Part shown: in pieces, positions 21,611 to 30,313 of the stretch
Layout: each line of letters starts with the position of its first letter
Numbering within the stretch: the stretch's first letter is position 1
Origin: Amycolatopsis orientalis DSM 40040 = KCTC 9412
GTDB lineage: Bacteria; Actinomycetota; Actinomycetes; Mycobacteriales; Pseudonocardiaceae
Direction of reading: 5' to 3'
Length of the DNA stretch: 64,000 bases
Assembly (NCBI RefSeq): GCF_000478275.1
Contig: NZ_ASJB01000080.1
Span: forward strand, 248,001 to 312,000
Translations under genes and position numbers: made by a program
Notes under the pieces: model-generated
What the model saw: the letters and a program-made list of their open reading frames with translations, nothing else
What the model was told of the DNA's origin: nothing
Databases searched by the model: none

Positions 21611-24448
21611 ATGGGCCAGCCCGCCGGCTTCCCGCGACGCGACCTGCTCGGCGGCGCGGCCGCCGGTGTCCTCTTAGGAGCGCTTCTCCCGGCGACTTCC
21701 GCCGCTTCCCCGGCCTTGTCCGAGGCCAGGACCCTTTGTCACGGAATGGGCACGGACGCGGAGTGGTCGCGGTTCCTCGCCGGTCAGGATCCGTGCTGGG
21801 AGCGGCTGCCGCGCACCTGGTACGAGGGGCCGTTCCTGGGCAACGGATTCCTGGGCACGCAGGTTTATCGCGACCAGGGCGCGCTCAAGTTCACCGTCGA
21901 CCACAGCGAATCCCAGGACCATCGGCCCGGCTTCGGCAACGAGTGGGGTGTCGCGCGGCTCCCGATCGGGAAGGTGCTGCTCACACCAGTGGGTGAACTC
22001 ACCGGCGCCCGGCTGCGACTTGACCTCTGGAACGCCGAACTCAACGGGACCGTGACCACGGACAAGGGCACGCTGGAGATCCGCGCGTTCGTGCACGGCA
22101 CGCGAGACCTGCTGGTGGTGGACGTCGCCCCGAGCGCGGGGGAGCGAGGGTTCGGACTCACTTTCGCGCCGGTCCCCGCGGTGAGCCCGCGCATCGTCCG
22201 CGAGCAGCCGCCGAAAGGCTTCGAGCCGAACCCGCCGCCGGTGACCCGCACCGAAGGCGACCTCACCGTGGTCGTCCAGCCGCTCGTCGCCGGTGGGCAG
22301 AACGCGACGGCCTACCGGGTGCGCCGCGCCGGGCACGGCGGCAAGACGCTTCTCCTGTCGACTTCGCACAGCCATCCGGGCACGGAGGCGGAGGGAAAAG
22401 CGCGGTCCGTTGTCGGGGGAGTGTCCACCGTGGACGCTCTGGCGGGGACTCACCGGCGCTGGTGGCATGCCTTCCACCGTCGCGGCTTTCTGTCCATTCC
22501 GGACTCGAAGCTGCAGGGCTTCTACTGGATCCAGCTGTACAAACTGGCGTCCGCCGCGCGCGCGGAAGCGCCGATCATGGCGACCACCGGGCCTTGGCTG
22601 GAGCCGACCCCGTGGCCGTCGGTCTGGTACAACCTCAATGCCCAGCTCGAATACTGGCCCGTGCACGGCTCGAACCACCTCGAACTCGACCCGATCCCGC
22701 GCACCATCGCCGAGAACAGGCAGACGCTGATCGACGGCCTCCGGCCCGAGTATCGCGCCGACTCGATGGGCCTGCGGCGCAGCGCGGACGCGCGGTTCGC
22801 CGACGCCGGATTCGTCGGCGTGCCGGGGCCGGACGCGGACGCCGAGATCGGCGACCTGCCGTGGCTGCTGCACAACGTCTGGCTGAGCTACCGCCACACC
22901 ATGGACGTGGCGATCCTGCGCGACGTCCTGTTCCCGGTGCTGCGCAAGGCGATGAACTACTACCTGCACTTCCTGGCGCCCGGTGCCGACGGCAGGCTGC
23001 ATCTGCCGCCGACGTTCTCACCCGAGTACGGCCGCGCGCCCGACTGCCACTACGACCTCGCGTTGATCCGGTGGAGCTGCCGGACCCTGCTCGACGCGGC
23101 GAAGACGTTGCGGGTCGACGATCCGCTGGCGCCGAAATGGCGGGAAGTGCTCGACAAGCTGGTGGACTTCCCCGTCGACGAACACGGTTTGATGGTCGGC
23201 ACCGGCGTCCCGTTCGCCAAATCGCACCGCCACTACTCGCATCTCCTCGCGGCCTACCCGTTGTACCTGCTCAACGTCGACGATCCCGCGCAGGCGGAGC
23301 TGATCTCGAAGTCGCTGGCGCATTGGATCAGCTTCGAAGGCGCGCTGCGCGGGTTCAGCTTCACCGGGGCCGCCTCGCTTTCCGCGGCGCTGGGGCGCGG
23401 CGACGACGCGCTGAACCATCTGCGCGCGTTCGTCACGCGGTTCGCGCAGCCCAACACCATGTACTACGAAGCCGGTCCGGTCATCGAAACGCCGTTGTCC
23501 GCCGCGCAAGCGATCCACGACATGCTGTGCCAGAGCTGGGGCGACACGATCCGGATCTTCCCCGCCCTCCCCACGACCTGGCGTGACGTCACCTTGCACG
23601 ATTTCCTCACCCAGGGCGCGTTCCAGGTCAGCGCGGTGCGCGAGGACGGGGTCACGAAGTTCGTCCGTGTCCGGAGCCTGGCGGGCGAGCCGCTGAAACT
23701 CAAGCCGTCGATACCGGGAAGGCTCGAGGTCGAAGGCGCGCGGAACTGGCGGCAGCGGCCCGACGGCACGGTCACCATCGAACTCGCGCGCGGCCACGAG
23801 GTGCTGGTCTACCCCAGGGGAAGACGGCCGGACACGACGATCGCGCCGGTCCCGATCTCCGTGCCCGCGCCGCCGTGGGGGCTTCCCGCGCTGCCGCCCG
23901 CCGGGGACCTCGTCCCGGTGGACCTGGCCGCGGTGCTGAACTCCGACGGCGTCACGAGCGAGTTCTACCTCGGGGACGGCGATTTCGACGGCGGCGGGAA
24001 CACCTATCCCGCCGCGCAGCTGCCGCAGACCGGGCAGGTCACCGACGACGGTGTCCCGTTCCTGTTCGTCAACGGCGGCGAGGGCACGCCGAACAACGTC
24101 GTCGGCGCGACGATCCCTTTACCCGCCGGGAAGTACGCCACCTTGCATCTGCTCGGCGCCGCCGACACCGGCAACGCCGTCACCACGCTGAAGGTGTCCT
24201 ATGTGGACGGATCGGCCGAGGTGCCGCTCCGGCTCACCGGATGGCGTGCCGCCGCCGCGTTCGGCGAAAGCGAGGCCGTCACCACGAATCAGCTGCATTC
24301 ACGGGCGGGTGTCCAGTCGGTGAAGCTCGCCATCTTCCATCAGCGTGTCCCGCTCGACCCCGCACGCGAGGTCGTGTCGGTCACGCTCCCTTCCGCCGCC
24401 ACCCCGAGACCGCACGTTTTCGCGGTCACCTTAGAGAAGGGAAAGTAG
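21611..24448 (+). CDS. Tat-exported GH95-like glycoside hydrolase
   Basis: Predicted exported exo-glycosidase of 945 residues, with alpha-L-fucosidase or alpha-galactosidase as the best-known GH95 activities. The N-terminus has a Tat signal (FPRRDLLGGAAAG, cleavage after about residue 35). An N-terminal beta domain (FLGNGFLGTQVY and SESQDHRPG) is followed by an (alpha/alpha)6 barrel. The GH95-type blocks WYNLNAQLEYWPVHGSNH, LPPTFSPEYG and SHRHYSHLLAAYPLYLLN lie at about residues 335-560. The last 180 residues (VLNSDGVTSEFYLGDGDFDGGG, then FVNGGEGTPNNV and YATLHLLGAAD) form a beta module also seen in other actinobacterial glycosidases. A GTG two codons earlier is an alternative start. The linkage specificity is uncertain. 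Confidence 0.8.
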   Translation: MGQPAGFPRRDLLGGAAAGVLLGALLPATSAASPALSEARTLCHGMGTDAEWSRFLAGQDPCWERLPRTWYEGPFLGNGFLGTQVYRDQGALKFTVDHSESQDHRPGFGNEWGVARLPIGKVLLTPVGELTGARLRLDLWNAELNGTVTTDKGTLEIRAFVHGTRDLLVVDVAPSAGERGFGLTFAPVPAVSPRIVREQPPKGFEPNPPPVTRTEGDLTVVVQPLVAGGQNATAYRVRRAGHGGKTLLLSTSHSHPGTEAEGKARSVVGGVSTVDALAGTHRRWWHAFHRRGFLSIPDSKLQGFYWIQLYKLASAARAEAPIMATTGPWLEPTPWPSVWYNLNAQLEYWPVHGSNHLELDPIPRTIAENRQTLIDGLRPEYRADSMGLRRSADARFADAGFVGVPGPDADAEIGDLPWLLHNVWLSYRHTMDVAILRDVLFPVLRKAMNYYLHFLAPGADGRLHLPPTFSPEYGRAPDCHYDLALIRWSCRTLLDAAKTLRVDDPLAPKWREVLDKLVDFPVDEHGLMVGTGVPFAKSHRHYSHLLAAYPLYLLNVDDPAQAELISKSLAHWISFEGALRGFSFTGAASLSAALGRGDDALNHLRAFVTRFAQPNTMYYEAGPVIETPLSAAQAIHDMLCQSWGDTIRIFPALPTTWRDVTLHDFLTQGAFQVSAVREDGVTKFVRVRSLAGEPLKLKPSIPGRLEVEGARNWRQRPDGTVTIELARGHEVLVYPRGRRPDTTIAPVPISVPAPPWGLPALPPAGDLVPVDLAAVLNSDGVTSEFYLGDGDFDGGGNTYPAAQLPQTGQVTDDGVPFLFVNGGEGTPNNVVGATIPLPAGKYATLHLLGAADTGNAVTTLKVSYVDGSAEVPLRLTGWRAAAAFGESEAVTTNQLHSRAGVQSVKLAIFHQRVPLDPAREVVSVTLPSAATPRPHVFAVTLEKGK

Positions 24449-24450
24449 CC

Positions 24451-25209
24451 ATGGAGAACCTCGACCGGCGGACCGCGCTCGTCCTGGGCGCGGGCATACT
24501 CGGCGCTGCCGCGTTCGGCACCGGGACGGCGGAGGCGGCCGCCTGGACCTTGAGGTGGAGTCCCGACCCGGCGAAAGACGGCTTGCGCGCGTTCGAGGGG
24601 CTGGAAGACGACCGCGCCGGATCGCATCCCGGCGTCAAGCACATCTACCCCGAGGGCGACCACTGGCGTTTCGACATGCACACCCGCGACGTCGACACCT
24701 CGACGGACCGGCAGCGCAACGAGGCGAAGGGGATGCGCAAGGGCGACACGACCTACAAGATCCTCCAGAACGAGACCTGGCGTATCACGTATCAGGCCTA
24801 CTGGCCCACTGAACTGACCGCGACAACGGCCTTCACCCACCTGTTCCAGATGAAGGTCTCCGACGTCGGCGCTCCACAGTGGACTCTCACGCCGAGGATG
24901 AAGGGCGGCAAGGGCGTCCTGACCATCGCCGGTGACTCGGGGGCGGAGGCGGACCTCACCGATTACGCGCCGCTGCAGAACAAGTGGATCGACGTGTCCT
25001 GGGAGTTCAAGGCCTCGCACAGCGGATATCTCCGCTGCGTGCTCAAGGACGGCTCCAAGACCGTCGCCGACGTCCGGAAGACGGCGGATCTGTGGCGGGA
25101 CAAGAACTATCTGCGGCCGAAGTGGGGGATCTACCGGAGCCTGAACTCGGACGGCCTCAAGAACTGCCACCAGAACATCCGGGGCCTGAAGTCCTACCAG
25201 CTCGTCTGA
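24451..25209 (+). CDS. Tat-exported polysaccharide lyase-like beta-jelly-roll protein
   Basis: The 252-residue precursor has a Tat-type signal (NLDRRTALVLGAGI, cleavage near residue 30). A domain rich in Trp, Tyr and alternating strands follows, including GVKHIYPEGDHWRFDMHTRD, the charged block DRQRNEAKGMRKGDTTYKIL, ITYQAYWP, FTHLFQMKV and the end RPKWGIYRSLNSDG. The Arg/Lys-rich central strand and the YRS end resemble jelly-roll polysaccharide lyases of the PL7/PL14/PL20 kind, but I cannot match a family with certainty. It begins two bases after the previous stop, with GAGAAGGGAAAG as ribosome site, and precedes a GH27 gene by 12 bases. Co-expression with two exo-glycosidases suggests joint attack on one glycan. 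Confidence 0.7.
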   Translation: MENLDRRTALVLGAGILGAAAFGTGTAEAAAWTLRWSPDPAKDGLRAFEGLEDDRAGSHPGVKHIYPEGDHWRFDMHTRDVDTSTDRQRNEAKGMRKGDTTYKILQNETWRITYQAYWPTELTATTAFTHLFQMKVSDVGAPQWTLTPRMKGGKGVLTIAGDSGAEADLTDYAPLQNKWIDVSWEFKASHSGYLRCVLKDGSKTVADVRKTADLWRDKNYLRPKWGIYRSLNSDGLKNCHQNIRGLKSYQLV

Positions 25210-25221
25210 GGGGGCGGCGAC

Positions 25222-27204
25222 GTGAAAGCAGTCATGGTGGCCGTCGTCCTGCTGGGGCTGGCGACGGCGCCCGAAGCCCGGGCACTGCCCGACGGACTGG
25301 CGCTGACCCCGCCGATGGGGTTCAACAACTGGAACACGACCGGCTGCGAGGTCGACGAGAACCTGATCCGCGACACGGCGGACATCTTCGTCTCGCGAGG
25401 GCTCAAGGCCGCGGGCTACGAATACGTCAACGTCGACGACTGCTGGGCGGAGCCACAGCGCGACGCCGAGGGCAGGCTGCAGGCGCACAAGACCCGTTTT
25501 CCCGGCGGTATCAAGGCGCTCGCCGACTACGTGCACTCGAAGGGCCTCAAGTTCGGCATCTACACCAGCGCCGGCACGGTGACCTGCGCCAAGACGATGC
25601 CGGGCGGGCTCGACCACGAGGAGGCCGACGCGCGGACGTTCGCCGATTGGGGCGTCGACTACCTCAAGTACGACAACTGCAACAACCAGGGCCGTCCCGC
25701 GCTGGAGCGGTACACGAAGATGCGGGACGCGCTGAAGAAGACCGGCCGCCCGATCGTGTTCTCGATCTGCGAGTGGGGCGAGAACAAGCCGTGGGAATGG
25801 GGTGCCGGTGTCGGGCATCTGTGGCGGACCACCGGTGACATCAAGGACAACTGGGCGCGCATGCTCCAGCTGATGAAGCAGAACGCGCCGCTGGACGCCT
25901 ACGCCGGGCCAGGCCGGTGGAACGATCCGGACATGCTCGAAGTCGGCAACGGCGGGATGACCACGGCGGAGTACAGGACGCATTTCGCGCTGTGGTCGAT
26001 GATGGCCGCGCCGCTGCTCATCGGCGCCGACCTGCGGAAGGTGCCCGCCGAGCATTTCGACATCCTGCGGAACGAAGAGATCATCGCGATCGACCAGGAC
26101 CGCAAGGGCGTCCAGGCGAAGGTGCTTTCCAACGTGGACGGGAAGTGGGTGTTCGCGAAGCCGCTGGCGAACGGCGACGTCGCGGTGGCGCTGTTCAACG
26201 AGAACTCCGCGAACGCGACGATCTCGGCCGACGCGCGAGAAGTCGGGCTGCCGCCCGCGGCCGGGTACACCGCGCGCGATCTGTGGGCCCGGCATGACCT
26301 GCAGACGGCGGGCCGGATCTCGGCGGTGGTGGGCCCGCACGAGACGGCCCTCTACCGGGTCAAGGCCGGTGGCGACTGGTTCCGGCACGAACCGCTGGTC
26401 AGCGGCGGGCTTGAACTGAGCCGTCCGGCGCCCGGCGTCCCGGGCGACCTCCTCCCGGCGGGTGAACCGGTCGAGGTCGCGGTCCGGGCGACCAATGAGG
26501 CCCGTCTCCCGGTGTTCGCCCCGGAGGTCTCGCTGAAGGCGCCGTCCGGGTGGAAGGCCGAACCGGTGGCCGGGCCACGTCGCGGGCTTCTGACGACCGG
26601 GGAATCCGCGATCGGCCGGTGGCGGCTCACCCCGCCGGCGGGCGCGGCGGGCACCAAGGCCGTGCTGACCAGCGAGATCGGCTACTGGACCGTGGGCTTC
26701 GGCAAGGTCGCGAGAGCCATGGACTCGCCGGTGACGGTGCCCGCGGCGCCGCCGTCCGGCCGGGTCTGGGCCAGCGACGTCGCCTGGGCCGCGGAGCGGA
26801 ACGGGTACGGACCCGTCGAGAAGGACCTGTCGAACGGCGGGATCCCGGCCCGCGACGGCAAGCCGCTGACCATCAACGGGACGCGGTACGCCAAGGGCCT
26901 CGGGACGCACGCGAGCGCCGAAGTGGTGTTCTACCTCGGCGGCCGCTGCTCGGAGTTCACCGTCGACGTCGGGATCGACGACGAGAAGGAACCGGCCACG
27001 AAACTCGGTTCGGCCACTTTCGAGATTTACGCGGACGGGACCAAGGCCGCGGATTCCGGGCTGAAGACCTGGGCGGATCCCGCGACGACCCTGAAGGCCG
27101 GCTTGATCGGCGCCCGGTACCTCCGGCTCGTGCTCACCGACGGTGGCGACGGGGTGCAGTACGACCGGGGTGACTGGGCGTCTCCGCTGCTCACCTGCGC
27201 ATAG
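25222..27204 (+). CDS. Secreted GH27 alpha-galactosidase with NPCBM domain
   Basis: Retaining alpha-galactosidase, or possibly beta-L-arabinopyranosidase, which shares the family. The 660-residue precursor has a signal peptide (1-21) and a GH27 barrel beginning LALTPPMGFNNWNT. The nucleophile is Asp151 in YLKYDNCNN and the acid/base Asp lies in GRWNDPDMLEVG (about 235). The C-terminal beta domain ends near 390. An NEW1-like/Ig-like linker domain (about 400-510) precedes the NPCBM carbohydrate-binding module (about 515-660, VWASDVAWAAERNGYGPVE, YAKGLGTHASAEVVFYL and the final YLRLVLTDGG). GTG 25222 follows GAGGGGG. It completes a three-gene exported carbohydrate-active set and is followed by a strong hairpin. 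Confidence 0.93.
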   Translation: MKAVMVAVVLLGLATAPEARALPDGLALTPPMGFNNWNTTGCEVDENLIRDTADIFVSRGLKAAGYEYVNVDDCWAEPQRDAEGRLQAHKTRFPGGIKALADYVHSKGLKFGIYTSAGTVTCAKTMPGGLDHEEADARTFADWGVDYLKYDNCNNQGRPALERYTKMRDALKKTGRPIVFSICEWGENKPWEWGAGVGHLWRTTGDIKDNWARMLQLMKQNAPLDAYAGPGRWNDPDMLEVGNGGMTTAEYRTHFALWSMMAAPLLIGADLRKVPAEHFDILRNEEIIAIDQDRKGVQAKVLSNVDGKWVFAKPLANGDVAVALFNENSANATISADAREVGLPPAAGYTARDLWARHDLQTAGRISAVVGPHETALYRVKAGGDWFRHEPLVSGGLELSRPAPGVPGDLLPAGEPVEVAVRATNEARLPVFAPEVSLKAPSGWKAEPVAGPRRGLLTTGESAIGRWRLTPPAGAAGTKAVLTSEIGYWTVGFGKVARAMDSPVTVPAAPPSGRVWASDVAWAAERNGYGPVEKDLSNGGIPARDGKPLTINGTRYAKGLGTHASAEVVFYLGGRCSEFTVDVGIDDEKEPATKLGSATFEIYADGTKAADSGLKTWADPATTLKAGLIGARYLRLVLTDGGDGVQYDRGDWASPLLTCA

Positions 27205-27216
27205 CCCCTGAACAGC

Positions 27217-27267
27217 GCGTGAAGGCCCCCTTCCCTCGGCTCAATCGAGGGATGGGGGCCTTCACGC
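27217..27267. terminator. 22-bp hairpin (family T) ending the glycosidase operon
   Basis: Arms at 27217-27238 and 27246-27267 (GCGTGAAGGCCCCC and so on) pair over 22 bp with one mismatch and a 7-base loop. The arms are almost identical to those at 34592-34642, 7 kb away. The element starts 12 bases after the GH27 stop. Confidence 0.85.
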
Positions 27268-27396
27268 GAGTACTCCGTCTTGATCACCGTAAGTACTCCA
27301 TTCGTCGCGCGTACGACTCATGAGTAAACGTTTGTGTTACGTAGCGTGCCTTTCCTATGGCGGCTAAGCGGCCGTTAGGTACCGTTCCTCGGTCGA

Positions 27397-27416
27397 ACCC
27401 GGCAGTAGTGCCGGGT
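27397..27416 (+). promoter_or_regulatory. Leader hairpin with T-rich tail before the BMP transporter operon
   Basis: ACCCGGCA and TGCCGGGT form a perfect 8-bp stem with a GTAG loop, followed by CGTTTCTT, about 46 bases before the first gene. A -10-like TAGCGT at 27342-27347 would place it in the transcript. It could be an intrinsic attenuator; no anti-terminator partner is obvious. Confidence 0.45.
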
Positions 27417-27462
27417 CGTTTCTTCGGACCATCCGCTGGATCAGCGGGGAGGGAGACACACG

Positions 27463-28611
27463 TTGCGTCGCATGCGTGGAACCGCGCTGGCCGCCGCTGC
27501 CATGGCCGGTGCTCTGGTACTGGCTGGGTGCGCGAAGGATTCCGGAGCGGGGAACAACAACAACGCGAGCACGGGGGACCAGTCCGCCGGCTGCGTGACC
27601 GCGCCGAAGCCGCCCGCCGCGGCCGCCGCTTCGACGAGCACCAGCCAGGCCGGCGAGAAGGTCGACGGCAGCAAGCTCAAGGTCGCGCTGGCCTTCGACG
27701 TCGGCGGTCGTGGTGACGCGTCGTTCAACGACTCCGCCGCCGCCGGCACCGACAAGGCCAAGGCCGAACTCGGCGTCACGTCGGTCACCGAAAGCACCGC
27801 CGCCGCGACCGAGGACGAGGCCGCGAAGTCGCAGCGTCTCGACCAGCTCGCCTCGCAGGGCTTCAGCCCGGTCATCGCGGTCGGCTTCGCCTACGCCAAG
27901 GCCGTCGGCGCCATCGCGCCGAAGTACCCGAACACCCAGTTCGCCATCGTCGACGACGACTCGGTCAAGGCGCCGAACGTCACCCCGCTGGTGTTCGCCG
28001 AGGAGCAGGGCTCGTTCCTGGCCGGTGTCGCCGCCGCCTACAAGTCGAAGAAGTGCCACGTCGGCTTCGTCGGTGGCGTCAACACGCCGCTGATCCAGAA
28101 GTTCGAGGCCGGCTTCCTCCAGGGCGTGAAGGCCGCTTCGAGCAAGGCCAAGATCGAGGACGAGTACCTCACCCCGGCCGGTGACTTCTCCGGGTTCCAG
28201 GACCCGGCGAAGGGCAACGTGAAGGCCGCCGCCCAGATCGCCAAGGGCGCGGACGTCGTCTACCACGCCGCCGGTGCCTCCGGTAAGGGCGTTTTCGAGG
28301 CGGCCAAGTCCAACAACGCCATGGCCATCGGCGTCGACTCCGACCAGTACAACCAGAAGACGGTCGAGGCGTCGAAGGACGTCATCATCACTTCGATGCT
28401 CAAGCGCGTCGACGTGGCGGTGTTCGACTACCTGCGCGCGCTGGCGAAGGGTGACCTGACGTCGCTGCCGAAGCGGTTCGACCTCAAGGTCGACGGCATC
28501 GGCTACGCCACCTCCGGCGGCAAGATCGACGACATCAAGGACGTGCTCGAAGGCTACAAGGCGCAGATCGTCTCCGGGGCGATCACCGTCTCGGACAAGC
28601 CGCAGAAGTAA
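27463..28611 (+). CDS. BMP-family nucleoside-binding lipoprotein (ABC transporter substrate-binding)
   Basis: Surface lipoprotein that captures a nucleoside for the ABC importer encoded downstream. The 382-residue precursor has a lipobox LVLAGC with Cys23. A Ser/Ala/Asn-rich linker follows, and then the BMP/PnrA fold: VALAFDVGGRGDASFNDSAA, the stretch SPVIAVGFAYAKAVGAIAPK, LVFAEEQGSFLAGVAAA, VGFVGGVNTPLI and DVVYHAAGASGKG. These are the blocks of the purine/pyrimidine nucleoside-binding (BmpA, PnrA, RnsB) group. The TTG at 27463 has GGGAGGGAG at a good distance; an ATG three codons later is too far from it. Downstream cytidine deaminase and thymidine phosphorylase support a nucleoside ligand. 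Confidence 0.9.
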   Translation: MRRMRGTALAAAAMAGALVLAGCAKDSGAGNNNNASTGDQSAGCVTAPKPPAAAAASTSTSQAGEKVDGSKLKVALAFDVGGRGDASFNDSAAAGTDKAKAELGVTSVTESTAAATEDEAAKSQRLDQLASQGFSPVIAVGFAYAKAVGAIAPKYPNTQFAIVDDDSVKAPNVTPLVFAEEQGSFLAGVAAAYKSKKCHVGFVGGVNTPLIQKFEAGFLQGVKAASSKAKIEDEYLTPAGDFSGFQDPAKGNVKAAAQIAKGADVVYHAAGASGKGVFEAAKSNNAMAIGVDSDQYNQKTVEASKDVIITSMLKRVDVAVFDYLRALAKGDLTSLPKRFDLKVDGIGYATSGGKIDDIKDVLEGYKAQIVSGAITVSDKPQK

Positions 28612-28626
28612 GCTTCACCAGGCAGC

Positions 28627-28658
28627 GGGGCTCGGGAGGGTAACCCCTTCCGAGCCCC
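28627..28658 (+). terminator. Intercistronic hairpin after the binding-protein gene
   Basis: A 14-bp stem (28627-28640 with 28645-28658, one G-U pair) with a TAAC loop lies 16 bases after the stop. It is typical of leaky terminators or mRNA-stabilising hairpins that raise binding-protein output over membrane components. Confidence 0.8.
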
Positions 28659-28689
28659 AACCTGTTTACCCAGAACTGGATGGCTTTTC

Positions 28690-30270
28690 ATGAGCGCTCC
28701 CCAGGCCGAGGTCACCGACGCCCCCGACCGGGGTGAACCGGCCGTGCAGCTGACCGGGATCACGAAGCGATTCCCCGGTGTCGTCGCCAACTCCGACGTC
28801 AACCTCACCGTCACCAAGGGCGAGGTGCACGCCGTCTGCGGCGAGAACGGCGCGGGCAAATCGACCCTGATGAAGATCCTCTACGGCATGCAGCAGCCGG
28901 ACGAGGGCGACATCGCGATCAACGGCGAACCGGTGAAACTGCGCAACCCGCAGGACGCCATCAAGGCCGGTATCGGGATGGTCCACCAGCACTTCATGCT
29001 GGCCGACAACCTGACCGTCGGGGAGAACGTCTTCCTCGGCGCGGAGAACCTGCACGGCATCGGCCGCGCGGCGAAGGCGAAGCTGGCGGAACTCGCCGAA
29101 CGCGTCGGCCTGCACGCCCGCCCGGACGCGCTGCTGGAAGAGCTCGGCGTCGCCGACCGCCAGCGGGTGGAGATCGTCAAGGTGCTCTACCGCGGCGCGC
29201 GGATCATCATCCTCGACGAGCCCACCGCGGTCCTCGTGCCGCAGGAGGTCGAGGCGCTGTTCGAGACCGTCCGCGCCATGCAGAAGGACGGCTTCACCTT
29301 CCTCTTCATCTCGCACAAGCTCGACGAGGTGCGCGCGATCGCCGACACGGTCACCGTGATCCGCCGCGGCACCACCGTCGGCACGGCGGATCCGAAGACG
29401 ATCACCTCGCGTCAGCTGGCCGAGATGATGGTCGGTTCGGAGCTGCCCAGCCCCGAGACCCGCGAGTCCACGGTGACCGACCGGGACGTCCTCCGCCTGG
29501 ACGACGTCTGCCTGAGCGTCGAGGGTTCCGAGCGGAACGTGCTCGACCACATCTCCTTCACCGTGCACGCGGGTGAGGTGCTCGGGATCGCCGGTGTCGA
29601 GGGCAACGGGCAGACCGAACTCGTCGAGACGATCATGGGCATGCGCAAGGGCGGCGGCCGGATCGAGCTGGTCGACACCGACGGCAAGACCATCGAACTG
29701 CACAAACTGGGGACGCTCGCCCGCCGCGAGGCAGGGATCGGCTACATCGCCGAAGACCGCACGCGGTACAGCCTCCTGCTCAGGCAACCCTTGTGGGTCA
29801 ACCGGATTCTCGGCTACCAGACGCGTGAGCCGGTCGCGAAAGGACAGTTGCTCGACATCGACGGCGCGCGGGAGGACACCCGGCGCATCGTCGAGGAGTA
29901 CGACGTCCGCACGCCGGGCATCGAAGTCCCGGCCGCCGCGCTTTCGGGCGGTAACCAGCAGAAGCTGATCGTCGGGCGCGAGCTTTCGGGCAATCCCGTG
30001 CTGCTGATCGCGTCGCATCCGACGCGCGGCGTCGACGTCGGGGCGCAGGCGCTGATCTGGGAACAGATCCGCCAGGCGCGTGCCGCCGGGCTGGCCGTCC
30101 TGCTGGTTTCGGCCGACCTCGACGAGCTGATCGGACTCTCCGACACCATTCAGGTCATGCTTCGCGGACGACTGGTCGGCGAGGCCGACCCCGCGACCGT
30201 GACCCCGCAGCAACTGGGCTCCGCGATGACGGGTGCCTCCGAAGACTCCGAAGAGGATGGTGTGGCGTGA
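28690..30270 (+). CDS. Nucleoside ABC transporter ATP-binding protein (two ATPase domains)
   Basis: The 526-residue cytoplasmic ATPase has duplicated ABC domains of the RbsA/YufO type. Domain 1 has Walker A GENGAGKST (residues 51-59), Q-loop MVHQHFMLADNL and Walker B IIILDEPTAVL; its signature motif is degenerate (GVADRQRVEI). Domain 2 has a weak Walker A (GVEGNGQTEL) but an intact LSGGNQQK signature. Such asymmetry is normal in this sugar/nucleoside subfamily. It starts at ATG 28690. Its 3' end overlaps the possible longer start of the first permease. It energises the two permeases that follow. Confidence 0.93.
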   Translation: MSAPQAEVTDAPDRGEPAVQLTGITKRFPGVVANSDVNLTVTKGEVHAVCGENGAGKSTLMKILYGMQQPDEGDIAINGEPVKLRNPQDAIKAGIGMVHQHFMLADNLTVGENVFLGAENLHGIGRAAKAKLAELAERVGLHARPDALLEELGVADRQRVEIVKVLYRGARIIILDEPTAVLVPQEVEALFETVRAMQKDGFTFLFISHKLDEVRAIADTVTVIRRGTTVGTADPKTITSRQLAEMMVGSELPSPETRESTVTDRDVLRLDDVCLSVEGSERNVLDHISFTVHAGEVLGIAGVEGNGQTELVETIMGMRKGGGRIELVDTDGKTIELHKLGTLARREAGIGYIAEDRTRYSLLLRQPLWVNRILGYQTREPVAKGQLLDIDGAREDTRRIVEEYDVRTPGIEVPAAALSGGNQQKLIVGRELSGNPVLLIASHPTRGVDVGAQALIWEQIRQARAAGLAVLLVSADLDELIGLSDTIQVMLRGRLVGEADPATVTPQQLGSAMTGASEDSEEDGVA

Positions 30271-30313
30271 AAAGGTTCGCCATCTACGCGACTCATGGCT
30301 TTGGAGGAACAGC

